This document shows, piece after piece, positions 1 through 8,900 of a stretch of DNA of 42,286 bases (its first letter is position 1; each line of letters starts with the position of its first letter). A model generated the notes under the pieces. The model was not told where the DNA came from, did no database searches, and saw only the letters and a program-made list of their open reading frames with translations. The translations under genes were made by a program, and so were the position numbers. This DNA comes from Firm-04 sp964479595 (GTDB taxonomy: Bacteria; Bacillota; Clostridia; Oscillospirales; Ruminococcaceae): contig CAYZMU010000009.1 of assembly GCA_964479595.1 (NCBI GenBank), positions 1-42,286 on the forward strand, read 5' to 3'.

Positions 1-54
1 CGCGTCGAAAATACTTGGATGGAGACGTCCCGGGAAGATAGTTCGATGCCGGCA
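1..54 (+). rRNA. rrf: 5S ribosomal RNA, 3' end (partial)
   Basis: The first ~54 bases match the 3' half of bacterial 5S rRNA by recognition: a GAAAATACTTGG segment, then GGAGACGTCCCGGGAAGATAG, then a GATGCCGGCA end. The 5' part lies outside the window. It is followed by a hairpin and a tRNA gene, a common end of a ribosomal RNA operon. The exact 3' end is uncertain by a few bases. Confidence 0.8.
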
Positions 55-60
55 CTTTGA

Positions 61-95
61 AAGCAGAAACCAGAGAACTTCTCTGGTTTTTGCTT
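61..95 (+). terminator. hairpin between 5S rRNA and tRNA
   Basis: A 15-bp stem (61-75 with 81-95, one G-U pair) closes a 5-base loop, AACTT. The T-rich stretch lies inside the 3' arm rather than after it, so this may be a processing hairpin for the rRNA-tRNA transcript rather than a true terminator. Confidence 0.55.
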
Positions 96-101
96 TACAC
101 A

Positions 102-175
102 GGGCCATTAGCTCAGTTGGTTAGAGCTACCGGCTCATAACCGGTCGGTCCCGGGTTCGAGTCCCTGATGGCCCA
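102..175 (+). tRNA. tRNA with CAT anticodon (Met or Ile2)
   Basis: A full cloverleaf can be drawn over 74 nt. The acceptor is GGGCCAT (102-108) with ATGGCCC (168-174) and discriminator A175. The D-arm is GCTC/GAGC, the anticodon stem ACCGG/CCGGT holds loop CTCATAA, and the T-loop is TTCGAGT. The anticodon is CAT, so it is elongator tRNA-Met or the lysidine-modified tRNA-Ile2; sequence alone does not settle this. CCA is not encoded. The T-stem carries one C-U mismatch, which is unusual. Confidence 0.93.
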
Positions 176-195
176 TGCGTACGCCGCGGCGGAAA

Positions 196-230
196 AGCGC
201 TCCGAGAAACCTCGGGGCGCTCTCTTTTGT
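196..230. terminator. bidirectional terminator between tRNA and DraG-family gene
   Basis: An 11-bp stem (196-206 with 211-221, one G-U wobble) with an AAAC loop is followed by CTCTTTTGT on the plus strand and, read on the minus strand, by a TTTT run. It lies between a plus-strand tRNA and the stop codon of a minus-strand gene, so it can serve both. Confidence 0.75.
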
Positions 231-237
231 ATTCTTC

Positions 238-1069
238 TTATGGTTCAAAATGGCTGTTTTCGTCATTATCTTCCGCTTTGGAGCACCAATCGGCAAACTT
301 TTCCAAGCTGTCCTTGACTTTGCTGTCCAATTTGTCAATCCATTTTTGCGGTATGGCGCTATAGCCGAATTTTGCTCCGGCGAAGCTGCCTCCGATGGCC
401 GCTATGGTGTCCGCGTCGCCGCCCATGTTCACCAAACGGAGAACCACCGATTCATAATCTGAATATTGGCTATTTGCTTCCATCGCATTGACCAAACTAT
501 TCAAAACATGTCCGGTCGGCTTCATATAGCGGCCGTATTGGCTGTAGTCGTAATCGATGTCGGCCAGCGATTGCCTGATTGCCGTATGATAGTCCTTTAA
601 GCATTCCAGCTGCTTGTCGTTATTATGAGTCATTTTGGCTTGGATAACTTGAAGTTCCCAGCTGCCGGCTAACGCGCACGGCAGCGCCCGCATTAAAGCC
701 CCGTTGCCCAAAGCGTCCGGTTCGTATGGACTTTCGGCTGTGTTGTTTTCCCTCAGATAGCGGATACTCCTGCTGCAAGTAGCGCCGACATCTTTTGGAC
801 CGCTATCCAGCCAATCGATAAACTTTGCTCGCAGGATATCGCGAAACTTTGCCTCATTGCCGTCGCTTTCCATCAGCGCTTCCATAACGCAAACGGACAT
901 TTCGGTGTCATCCGTAACATGACCGGGCGGCAAATTCAGCCAGCCGCCGCCAACCATATCGTCCAAATACCCGTATTTCGCGGCAATTTCCGATTCCTCC
1001 ATGAATTCCGTTGTCGCGCCGATTGCGTCGCCAATGGCGAACCCATATAATGCCCCTCGGATTCTGTCC
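238..1069 (-). CDS. ADP-ribosylglycohydrolase family protein (5' end lost in gap)
   Basis: Belongs to the DraG/ARH3 family, metal-dependent hydrolases that remove ADP-ribose from proteins or small molecules. Visible motifs are GALYGFAIGDAIGATTEF near the N-terminus, the metal-binding TDDTEM, NGALMRALP, and GDADTIAAIGGSFAGAKFG near the C-terminus. The frame stays open past the first visible ATG (1002) up to the N run at 1070, and the family-typical DRIRGALYG lies upstream of that ATG. The true start therefore sits inside the gap and only a few residues should be missing. Substrate is unknown. Base composition is visibly lower in GC than the genes after the gap (601-660 holds 25 G/C in 60), so transfer or a scaffold mis-join is possible. 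The stop at 238 abuts a terminator. Confidence 0.88.
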
Positions 1070-1169
1070 NNNNNNNNNNNNNNNNNNNNNNNNNNNNNNN
1101 NNNNNNNNNNNNNNNNNNNNNNNNNNNNNNNNNNNNNNNNNNNNNNNNNNNNNNNNNNNNNNNNNNNNN
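1070..1169. other. assembly gap, 100 Ns
   Basis: Exactly 100 Ns, the usual placeholder for a gap of unknown size. Unlike the other two gaps it is not flanked by a repeated sequence, so real sequence is missing here, including the start of the ADP-ribosylglycohydrolase gene. The 38 bases from 1170 to the next stop codon hold nothing recognisable. Confidence 0.97.
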
Positions 1170-1207
1170 ACGAATGTCACTTCCACGGCACCATCGGCGT
1201 GAACCTC

Positions 1208-3343
1208 TCAGGAAGGGGAACTGAGGAGGAGGCGCTTGAGCGCGCTGAGATCCGCCGCTGTCAGGATTCCGTCGCCGTTGAAATCCGCCGCCTGCGGCGA
1301 GGCGAGTTCCGTTTCCTGCCTCAGGAGATATTTCTGCAGCGCGACCGCGTCCGCCGCCGTCACATTCCCGTCCGCGCCGACATCTCCCATGAGCAGCGCG
1401 GGAGTGCCGTAAAGCTCGATTTCGGCGATATTGCAGCAGTAAATGTCATCGCCGTTGTATTCGTTCTGGGGTTTTCCCGCCGGGACGGTGTAGCGCACAT
1501 AGCGCGCCCGCGTCTGCGCCGAGGGGCGTACAAGGTGCATACTGTAGTCGGGCTTGCCCATCACGGTGTAGACGGTTTCCCAATTTTCGCCGTCTGAGGA
1601 GACCTGAAAAACGCTGTCCGCCATTCTGTATTCATAGCCTTTGCGCGGGCAGAAGCCAATCGCGCTTAACGCATAAAGCCCGCCCAGATCCGCCTGAACA
1701 TAGCCCTCTCCGACGCCGTCAAAATAGGTCGTGAGGTCGCCGTCAAACGCCTTATCCGCGCCGTTTGCCGGGTCGGCGTGCCAGCTGTCGGAGCCTGTCA
1801 CTTCCGCAGGTTCGATGCGCTCTCCCGGGTCAAAGCCGCCGCTGACATCGCTTACCAGAAACGTGGTGACGGAATTCGCGGGGAGTTTCGCGTTCAGCGC
1901 GTAGTTTTCTATCGCGGTTTCGCCCGCGTCCGCCCAGTTTTCGCTCCCGCTGGTGCGCACCGCGCGCGCCAGAGTTCCGACGGTGTCAAACTGGGACAAA
2001 TCGACAGTCAGGTCCTTCTCCGTACCGTCGGTGTTGTAGGCGACCAGCACCAGTTCCCCCGTTTCCTTGTCGAGCGCCGCCATGACGGGCCCTGAGGAGC
2101 GCAGCATGGTCATGCCCGGGCGGATATAGCGCGAATACTGCCCGAACGCGTAGTACTTCTTTGTGAGAATCAGGCTGTCGTTGTCGTGGTCGGCGACCGC
2201 GACGCCCCAGTAGCCGCCGTTTACGTCCACCATGCCTTTATCTTTGTTGCCGTTGTAGCCTTCCGTGCTGATGTGGTTGTCGATAACCTGCCACAGCACC
2301 CACGCGGACGGTTCCAAGCCGTTGCAGTCGGCGGTGATGCGCTCCGCGAGCCAGAGCGCCGCGCCCATTTCCCCCGCGTCCGTGCCCGAAACGCCGCCGC
2401 TGTCCACCTCGCTCATCCACAGGTTCTTGCCGGCGGCTTTCGCGGTGTCGCGCAGGTCGTTTCGCCGGCTGCCGCCGTAGGTGTGGGTGTCAATGCGCGA
2501 AATCGCCGCTTTGGCCTCGTCCGACAGCGCCGAAAACGCGTCAATCGCCGTGTCAATGGAGGTTTCGTCCGTGCCGCTGATGAGAATATCGCCGAGCCCG
2601 CGCGCCGCGAGAGATTTCCGCAGTTCGGTGATGACGCGGGATTCGGATTCGCCGATGTCGAAGTGGCAGCCCTCCTGCTTGTTGCTGTACGCGCCCCAGT
2701 AGTTGGTGTAGGGCTCGTTCATGGGGGCGATGCTCTGAATGTCCACACCCCACTCGTTCTCGTAGTGCGCGCAGACCTCCGCCAAATACTCAGCGAACGC
2801 CGTGTAGGAATCGTCTTTGAGGTTGTTCTCCCCTGGATTCGTGCCCCCGCTGGAGCAGCCGCTCTTGGTCATGTAGTAGGGCGGGGAATTGGAGAACATT
2901 TCCGTAATCATGTCGTCGCCCGCCGCCTGAACGCACCGCAGCAGCACATTGCGCTGGTTGGCGTCCGCGCTCCAGTCGTAGACGATCTGGCCGTCCTCAA
3001 GCCTGCTGTAGCCTGGCATATTGGAATCGGTGCGCGTGATGTGCGTATGCGAGGGGTCGTCGCCGCCGCCGATATTGAAGCGCGCGATGTTGAGCCGCAG
3101 CCCGTCCTCGCCGTAAAAGGCGTCCGCTGTCTGCTGCGCCAGCGAGTCCGAATATCCCACCCGGTTCGCCCACCAGCACAGCGAGGTCCCCCAGCCCTGA
3201 AAAACGCCGTCATTGGCGGCATAGGTGTCATTTGGCGAAATCGTGACTGCCGACGCCGCTTTCACGGGATGTGTGCCGCCCGCCGCGCCAAGCGCCAAAG
3301 TCACCGCCGCGGCCGCCGCCCCAAGACGCAAAATTCGTTTCAT
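1208..3343 (-). CDS. secreted GH30-family glycoside hydrolase with F5/8C-like and dockerin domains
   Basis: A 711-aa exported polysaccharide hydrolase. Residues 1-30 form a signal peptide (KR, hydrophobic Ala/Leu core, VKAAS). Residues ~33-480 are a GH30 (beta/alpha)8 barrel with its side beta-sandwich. Glu210 in PMNEP is the likely acid/base and Glu312 in WMSEVD the likely nucleophile. The GWGTSLCWWA motif resembles endo-beta-1,6-galactanase-type GH30 enzymes, so a galactan substrate is an inference. Residues ~500-625 look like an F5/8 type C (CBM32-like) module. Residues ~650-710 form a type I dockerin with two calcium loops (DVGADGNVTAAD, DFNGDGILTAAD), which would dock it onto a cohesin scaffold. 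The start was chosen at 3343, where GGGAGGAA precedes ATG at good spacing; an upstream in-frame ATG at 3403 lacks this. It has its own promoter. Confidence 0.92.
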   Translation of the reverse strand: MKRILRLGAAAAAVTLALGAAGGTHPVKAASAVTISPNDTYAANDGVFQGWGTSLCWWANRVGYSDSLAQQTADAFYGEDGLRLNIARFNIGGGDDPSHTHITRTDSNMPGYSRLEDGQIVYDWSADANQRNVLLRCVQAAGDDMITEMFSNSPPYYMTKSGCSSGGTNPGENNLKDDSYTAFAEYLAEVCAHYENEWGVDIQSIAPMNEPYTNYWGAYSNKQEGCHFDIGESESRVITELRKSLAARGLGDILISGTDETSIDTAIDAFSALSDEAKAAISRIDTHTYGGSRRNDLRDTAKAAGKNLWMSEVDSGGVSGTDAGEMGAALWLAERITADCNGLEPSAWVLWQVIDNHISTEGYNGNKDKGMVDVNGGYWGVAVADHDNDSLILTKKYYAFGQYSRYIRPGMTMLRSSGPVMAALDKETGELVLVAYNTDGTEKDLTVDLSQFDTVGTLARAVRTSGSENWADAGETAIENYALNAKLPANSVTTFLVSDVSGGFDPGERIEPAEVTGSDSWHADPANGADKAFDGDLTTYFDGVGEGYVQADLGGLYALSAIGFCPRKGYEYRMADSVFQVSSDGENWETVYTVMGKPDYSMHLVRPSAQTRARYVRYTVPAGKPQNEYNGDDIYCCNIAEIELYGTPALLMGDVGADGNVTAADAVALQKYLLRQETELASPQAADFNGDGILTAADLSALKRLLLSSPS

Positions 3344-3417
3344 AACCGTTCCTCCCGCGCGCCAAGATTTTTTCATGCCAAAAGAGGAGCGGCGAATCTG
3401 CACACTCCCCTATGTTA

Positions 3418-3446
3418 ATTATACCATATTTTCAGCAGTTTGTCAA
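3418..3446 (-). promoter_or_regulatory. sigma-A promoter of the GH30 gene
   Basis: Read on the minus strand: TTGACA, a 17-bp spacer ending in TGG, then TATAAT. It is consensus in both boxes with an extended -10, about 75 nt upstream of the GH30 start codon. Confidence 0.85.
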
Positions 3447-3465
3447 GCCCTTTTTGAGCATTTTG

Positions 3466-5220
3466 TCAGGCAGGGCTCTTCGCGAGGGCATACTTTTGCT
3501 GATAGGACATAAAGTTTTGACGAAATGTCTCGTCGCTGTCCTTCGCGACACGCAGCGATTCGTGCAGGTTCATCTTGTGGTGCGCCATATCAATGACGCA
3601 GCCCGCGATATTGGAGCAGTGCGCCGCCGTGCGCCCGAGATTCGTGAGCAGGTCAGACCACACGAAACCCACCTCAATCGAGCATTCCCCGCGCTGCAGA
3701 CGGCGGATGTGGTTGGTGCGCAGCTGCTCCTTGAGCTCGTCAATCACCTGCTCGAGCGGCCCTACCGCGACCGCGCGCAGCGGGTCGTCACGCAGGAAGG
3801 AATCCAGCGCCAGATCGAGGATTTCCTCCACGGCGGCGCAGATGACCGCAAGCTCCGAGAGCGCGTCCTGGGAGAAGCTCATCTTTTTCTCGAGCAGTTC
3901 CTCCGCCGATTCGACAAGGCACACCGCGTAGTCCGAGACGCGCTCGAAATCCCCGATCGTTTTCAGCAGTTTCGCCGCCTCCGCGCTGTCGTCCTCGCTT
4001 ATCTGACGCGAGCTCAGCGAGACCAGATAGGTGCCGAGGATATCCTCGTAGTGGTCCGCGCGCTCCTCGCGTTCGCGAACGGAATCCGCCAGTTCCTTCG
4101 AATAACTCCGCAGCACGGTGAGGCTGTCCTTGAGCGCGCTTACGGAAATCTCCGCCATCTCCGCCGCTACTCTGCGGCAGCGTTCCAGCGCGATGGCGGG
4201 CGTCATGAGCAGACGCTCGTCCAGTTCCGGCTCGTTTTCGGGCTTTTTGGCGTCCGGAATCAGCATCGTGACCAGTTTTTCGAGGAATCCCGCGAGCGGC
4301 AGCATGAGCGCCGCGCAGAGGATGTTGAAGATGGAGTGGATCACCGCGATTCCCGTGAGCGAGGCGGGTTCGCTGAGAATCGCGGGCTCGTAAATCTCCC
4401 GCAGTATCATAAAGACCGTCAGCCACACCGCCGTCCCGATGACGTTGAAGGAGAGATGCACCAGAGCGGCGCGCTTGGCGTTCTTGTTGGCGCCCACGGA
4501 GGAAATCAGCGCGGTCACACAGGTTCCGATGTTCTGCCCCATGATAATCGGCACCGCCGCGCCGTAGGTTACCTTTCCGGTCGCGGCAAGCGCCTGCAGA
4601 ATGCCGACGGAAGCGGAACTTGACTGGATAATCGCGGTGAGAATCGCGCCCGCCGCGACGCCCAGAATGGGATTGCGAAAGAGCAGGAAGAGTTCCGCGA
4701 AGGCGGGGACATCCTTGAGGCCCGAGACCGCGTCCGACATGGTTTCCATGCCGAACATCAGCGTCGCGAAGCCCAGAAGAATCAGCCCGGTGTCCTTCTT
4801 CTTGTCGCTCTTGAGGAACATATAGAAAATGATGCCGATCAGCGCGAGAATCGGGGTGAACGAGGAGGGTTTCAAAAGGCTCAGGAAGAAATTCGAGCTT
4901 TCAATTCCCGCGAGGCTGAGCAGCCACGCCGTCACCGTCGTGCCGATATTCGCGCCCATAATCACGTTGATGGCCTGTCTGAGCGTCATCAGCCCGGAAT
5001 TGACGAAGCCCACAACCATGACCGTCGTCGCGGAGGAACTCTGAATGACGGCGGTGATTCCGAGACCCGTGAGAAAACCCGCGATTCGGTTTGTAGTCAG
5101 TTTGCTCAACAGGGAGCGCAGTTTGCTCCCCGCGCGGCGCTCGAGCGCCTGTCCCATGACGTTCATCCCAAAGAGGAACAGACTCAGGCCCCCTATGAGC
5201 GTCAGTACATCGATAGCCAT
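3466..5220 (-). CDS. Na+/phosphate cotransporter family protein with C-terminal PhoU domain
   Basis: A 584-aa membrane transporter of the NptA/PF02690 type that couples sodium to phosphate uptake. The two inverted repeats each carry the family's QSSSA motif (residues ~60-64 and ~199-203), within many hydrophobic segments up to ~residue 330. The rest (~345-570) is a helical PhoU-like domain thought to regulate transport. The start at 5220 is chosen because AAAGGA lies 9 nt upstream. The longer frame starting at 5262 has no ribosome site and would begin almost at the extended -10 box. It lies downstream of the sortase gene but has its own probable promoter. No phosphate regulatory gene is visible nearby. 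Confidence 0.92.
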   Translation of the reverse strand: MAIDVLTLIGGLSLFLFGMNVMGQALERRAGSKLRSLLSKLTTNRIAGFLTGLGITAVIQSSSATTVMVVGFVNSGLMTLRQAINVIMGANIGTTVTAWLLSLAGIESSNFFLSLLKPSSFTPILALIGIIFYMFLKSDKKKDTGLILLGFATLMFGMETMSDAVSGLKDVPAFAELFLLFRNPILGVAAGAILTAIIQSSSASVGILQALAATGKVTYGAAVPIIMGQNIGTCVTALISSVGANKNAKRAALVHLSFNVIGTAVWLTVFMILREIYEPAILSEPASLTGIAVIHSIFNILCAALMLPLAGFLEKLVTMLIPDAKKPENEPELDERLLMTPAIALERCRRVAAEMAEISVSALKDSLTVLRSYSKELADSVREREERADHYEDILGTYLVSLSSRQISEDDSAEAAKLLKTIGDFERVSDYAVCLVESAEELLEKKMSFSQDALSELAVICAAVEEILDLALDSFLRDDPLRAVAVGPLEQVIDELKEQLRTNHIRRLQRGECSIEVGFVWSDLLTNLGRTAAHCSNIAGCVIDMAHHKMNLHESLRVAKDSDETFRQNFMSYQQKYALAKSPA

Positions 5221-5264
5221 GTTTTCGATTCCTTTCTTCTTTTCATCTTCATTCGTTTCCATGG

Positions 5265-5900
5265 CTATTCTAGCACAGTACTTTCAAATTCCCCGCAAGC
5301 CGGTGTAAAATTTCTGTAAAAAAACGCCGCGGCCGAAACCGCGGTGTCTTTTGGGGAGGTGAGGGTGGATTGCCCCTCCCCGGGTTTTATAAACGTTCCG
5401 ATGACGACCTGACGCTGCGAGCCGTCGTCGGTGCAGGTCACGAGGGTGAGGCGGTCATCTCCCATGTCGTCCAGAATCCAGACCTCATCAGGCTCCACAA
5501 TGAACATCTGCGTGACCTCGTAAGAGAAGGTATTGCCGGAAGGGTCGCTCAGTGTCATGCGCATGCCCGTTTTCGCCTCGTGCAAATCGTTGAAAATACA
5601 GTCGTAAACCGTGCTGCTGTGGCCCGCGAGGCAGTAGTTTCCGCTGCCCGGGGTGCCTGTGCCGGGGAAGTGCCCCGCGCCCATGTTGAGCGCGTCGTTG
5701 TCCGTGCCCTCCACAACCGGTTCGCGAATATTCAGATCCGGAATCTCGAGGACTAAGTTCTCCCGAAGGAGTTTTTGCCGGCGCACTTCCCCGCTGACAC
5801 GCCGCCACACGCGCGGCGCTAAAATCGCGGCAGCGGCGGCTATCAGCAGCAGACCCGTTATAAAGAGCAGAATCCGCTTACGGCTGAGTCTGGTCTTCAT
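5265..5900 (-). CDS. sortase (class D/E-like)
   Basis: A 211-aa membrane-anchored cysteine transpeptidase that cleaves an LPXTG-like signal and links the protein to the cell wall. One N-terminal transmembrane segment (~9-28) precedes the sortase fold. The catalytic residues are His94 in LAGHSS, Cys156 in TLVTC and Arg163 in SQRQVV. Its ATG at 5900 overlaps the end of the LPXTG protein gene by 23 bp, so enzyme and substrate are translationally coupled and likely act as a pair. An odd feature is that the reading frame continues ~40 residues past the fold, through a strong terminator hairpin at 5318-5347, to a stop at 5265. The natural end may be earlier and masked by a sequence error or lost stop. 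Confidence 0.88.
   Translation of the reverse strand: MKTRLSRKRILLFITGLLLIAAAAAILAPRVWRRVSGEVRRQKLLRENLVLEIPDLNIREPVVEGTDNDALNMGAGHFPGTGTPGSGNYCLAGHSSTVYDCIFNDLHEAKTGMRMTLSDPSGNTFSYEVTQMFIVEPDEVWILDDMGDDRLTLVTCTDDGSQRQVVIGTFIKPGEGQSTLTSPKDTAVSAAAFFYRNFTPACGEFESTVLE
5267..5275 (-). promoter_or_regulatory. extended -10 promoter of the Na/Pi cotransporter gene
   Basis: The minus strand reads TGCTAGAAT, an extended -10 (TGn plus TAGAAT). No good -35 is seen at 16-18 bp. It lies about 47 nt upstream of the chosen start and just downstream of the sortase terminator, so it probably drives the transporter gene separately. Confidence 0.5.
5318..5347 (-). terminator. rho-independent terminator after the sortase fold
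   Basis: The minus strand reads ACACCGCGG, loop TTTCGG, CCGCGGCGT, then a run of seven Ts: a 9-bp GC-rich stem (one G-U pair) with a classic U tract. It lies inside the open sortase frame, about codons 185-192. A second inverted repeat, GGGGAGG/CCTCCCC (5353-5381), sits just before it. Confidence 0.8.
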
Positions 5901-8900
5901 CGTCCCGCTTGGCGCGTCTGAGCATGAGACCGCCCGCGGCAAGCGCTCCCGCCGCCACGATGAGCGGCCAATCCACGCGGAAAGCTTTGCCTGTCTGCGG
6001 CAGGTTCACTTCCCCGCCGGCGGAATCGGTGCCTTTGCCGGTTTTGGGGTCAATGGTGTAGGTGTCGAGTGTCTCGCCGTCTTCGTCCTTGAGCGTGATG
6101 CTCAGCGAACCGTCCTCATTGAGCGCGGACTCTCCGCTCGCGGCGCTTGCGCCGTTCTTATCGGCATAGTCCTTCTTCGCCCACTCGACCAGTTCCTCCT
6201 CAGACGCGTACCAGTCNNNNNNNNNNNNNNNNNNNNNNNNNNNNNNNNNNNNNNNNNNNNNNNNNNNNNNNNNNNNNNNNNNNNNNNNNNNNNNNNNNNN
6301 NNNNNNNNNNNNNNNNCGGCATAGTCCTTCTTCGCCCACTCGACCAGTTCCTCCTCAGACGCGTACCAGTCGGGGTTTTCTGTGGTCTGAGGGGCGGTCG
6401 TGGTTGTCGCAGTGGTGGTAACTGTGGTTGTGGTCGTGGTTTCTGTGGCCGAGTTCGTTGTAGTTGTAGTAGTTGTGGTTGTCGTTGTGGTCGCCGATTC
6501 GGTGGTTGTGGTGGTTTCCGCGGGCTGCTGCGGTGTGACGGGCTCCTGCGGCTGCTCGCTCTCGGCGTCTACCTGAACCGCGGTCTCCCCGCGCTGCGCT
6601 TCCTTTTCCAGCACAGACTCCGCCGCGAATTTGACATCCACAATCGCGCTGTCGTCCGCGATATCCTCGTAGGAGAGCGTGATTTCCATGCTGTCGGGGT
6701 CGGTCACGGTGACCTGGCTGCCCGCGACGGATACCGATTCGATATCATAGCCCGCGTCCGCCGCGATTTTCAGCACAGAGCTCTCGCCCTGCGCCAGAGC
6801 GGTGATGCCGTCGCCGCCTTCAATCGTGCCGCCTTCGGTCTTGGTGACAATGACGGATTTTGCCTGAGGCGCGGAGCCGTCGTCCTTAACCACCGCGACC
6901 ATGTAGGGGCTGAAGGACTGGCAGAGCACGACAAGACCGTATTCCGTGACGATGCAGGGGATTTCCTCCACGCCGATTACATTGCCGTCGCTGTCCTTCA
7001 TGAAGTGGTAGACCTTAAATGTCGTCCCGGCGTCGTTGGGCCCGTAGCCTTCCGGGAAGCCCAGCATGACGCGCACGCCGTCGCCCGTGTTCGCGACCTG
7101 TTTCTCACAGATGGTCAGGTTGATGTTATAGCTCTTGCTCTCCAGAATGGTCTCGTCCGTGTTCTGGGAGAGCACGTCTTCCATCTGGTCCTGCTGCGCG
7201 TGAGAGGGCGAACTCGCGACCAGTACCATGCGGTCGCGCAGCGTCTCGTCCACACGCTCGCCGTCAGAAGTCGTCCAGTCTGACATGGAGATATCCGAAT
7301 TGTCCAGAAGTACCGGCTGCGCGTGCACGTTCCAGTAGTACCCCTGCGAACGGTAGGCGCAAATCTGGCTCGGGAACTGCGCGGTATAGGTGATATCCAT
7401 CGGGCGCTTGCCGCTGCGCGCGCTCACAAGGCCCTTGACGGAGAACGTGTAGAGCGCGCGGTCGTCCGCCCACATCTTGCTCGGGGTGAAATCGAAGGAA
7501 ACCGTCGCCTCGCCGTCAAATTCCACATTCTCAAGGACGCTGTTCTCCACGCCCGAATGCGAGCTGCAGTTGAGCGCGATATCAAATTCCTCCCCTTCAA
7601 GCGGGACCAGCGTTTCGTCGTACTTCGCGGTGATGTGGCGCTTGCCGAGGTCGATTCTCAGAGCCGCCGAGTTGCGCGGGGTAAGCCATCTCGCGAAAGG
7701 CTCCGGCATATAGTAGCCGTTTTCGTTGTGAATGGTCTCGCTCTTTTCGAGCATTAAAGGCTCCTCGTCCAGAACCAGCTCCGGAACACCGTTGGCGCCC
7801 ATGGCGGGCGGCACGTCCGTAATGCCGAACTGCACGTACTGCGCGGACGGAATCGTCAGCGTCAGCTCCGTGTCGGTGTCGGGAATGTCGTAGTACTGCG
7901 GCTCAATGTAGCACCAGCCGCTGTCGACGGTTTCGCCGTTATTCTCGTAGTAGTTGATGTAGCGAATCAGCATATACTTGCCCTGCTCCGCCGCCTTGGC
8001 GTAGCCCATGCCGTTGTAGCTGACGATGAATTCCCCCGCGGGAATGTCCTCCATCTGCGCGTCCGCCTTGTAGCGAACCACGAGGCCGCCCTCGTTCATG
8101 ACCGTCTCCTCGCCGTAGTTTTCGTCCGCGGGCTGAGGATAGGCAAACGGGAAATTCGCCTCGGACAGAATCGCGCTGGGAACATGGTGGCGGTCCAGAA
8201 TCGGGCTGCCGACCAGCAGCAGAGAATCGTTCTCCGCGCCGTCCACGCCGTTTTGCGATTCGTTCTTCGTCACCGGGTCGTCCATGGTCGCGTCCACGCC
8301 GTACCATTTGTCATCGACCTGCACGAGCGTCCACATATGCAGTTCCGGTGTGTCCTCGGTGTGCTGATAGACGCCCGAGACCAAGACGCAGGGGATGTCC
8401 AGACGGTCCAGAATGGCCTTGAGCGCTCTGGAATAGCCCTCGCAGACCGCCTCGCCGCGCACAAGCGCGCCGTAGGTATTGCGAATCAGGGGGATATTTT
8501 CCTCCTTGCAGGCGTTTTCCAGCCGATAGGAGATGTGGTGGGTCAGGTAGTCGTGCGCCGCGCGCACCATAGCGGCGTTTTTCGATTCCCCGGTTTTCGG
8601 TTCTTCCGCCTCGCAGGTCTTTACAACCGCCGCCAGCGCGGTCTCATATTCCTTGACTGCCGCGTCGACCTCGCTCTCGCTTGAGAAGCCCTGCGCGAAA
8701 TAGGTGTCGGCTCTGCCCGTCCCAACATAGACATGGCTGCCGTCCGCCCCCTGTGTCACGCGCACGGAAAGCGCCGCGAAATCCACATAGAACAGATCCG
8801 GATGCTCGAAATAGAACGCGTCACGCGCCGCGCCGAACTGCATCAGAACGCCCGCGCCGCCTGTTGCGTATTCCGCGGCTTCCTCCTCGCTGAGCAGCCC

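Noticed and set aside
908..1186. Short minus-strand frame running through the first gap
   Set aside because: It exists only because Ns are treated as open; the true frame there is the ADP-ribosylglycohydrolase.
2186..3418. 410-codon plus-strand frame opposite the GH30 gene
   Set aside because: Shadow frame; the GH30 product on the other strand is clear, with promoter and signal peptide.
5221..5262. Longer start for the Na/Pi cotransporter
   Set aside because: No Shine-Dalgarno site, and it would begin a few bases from the extended -10 box.
6162..6371. True tandem repeat or CRISPR-like repeat around the gap
   Set aside because: Only two copies, each ending exactly at the Ns, with the same 55-bp length as at the unrelated second gap; better explained by assembly overlap.
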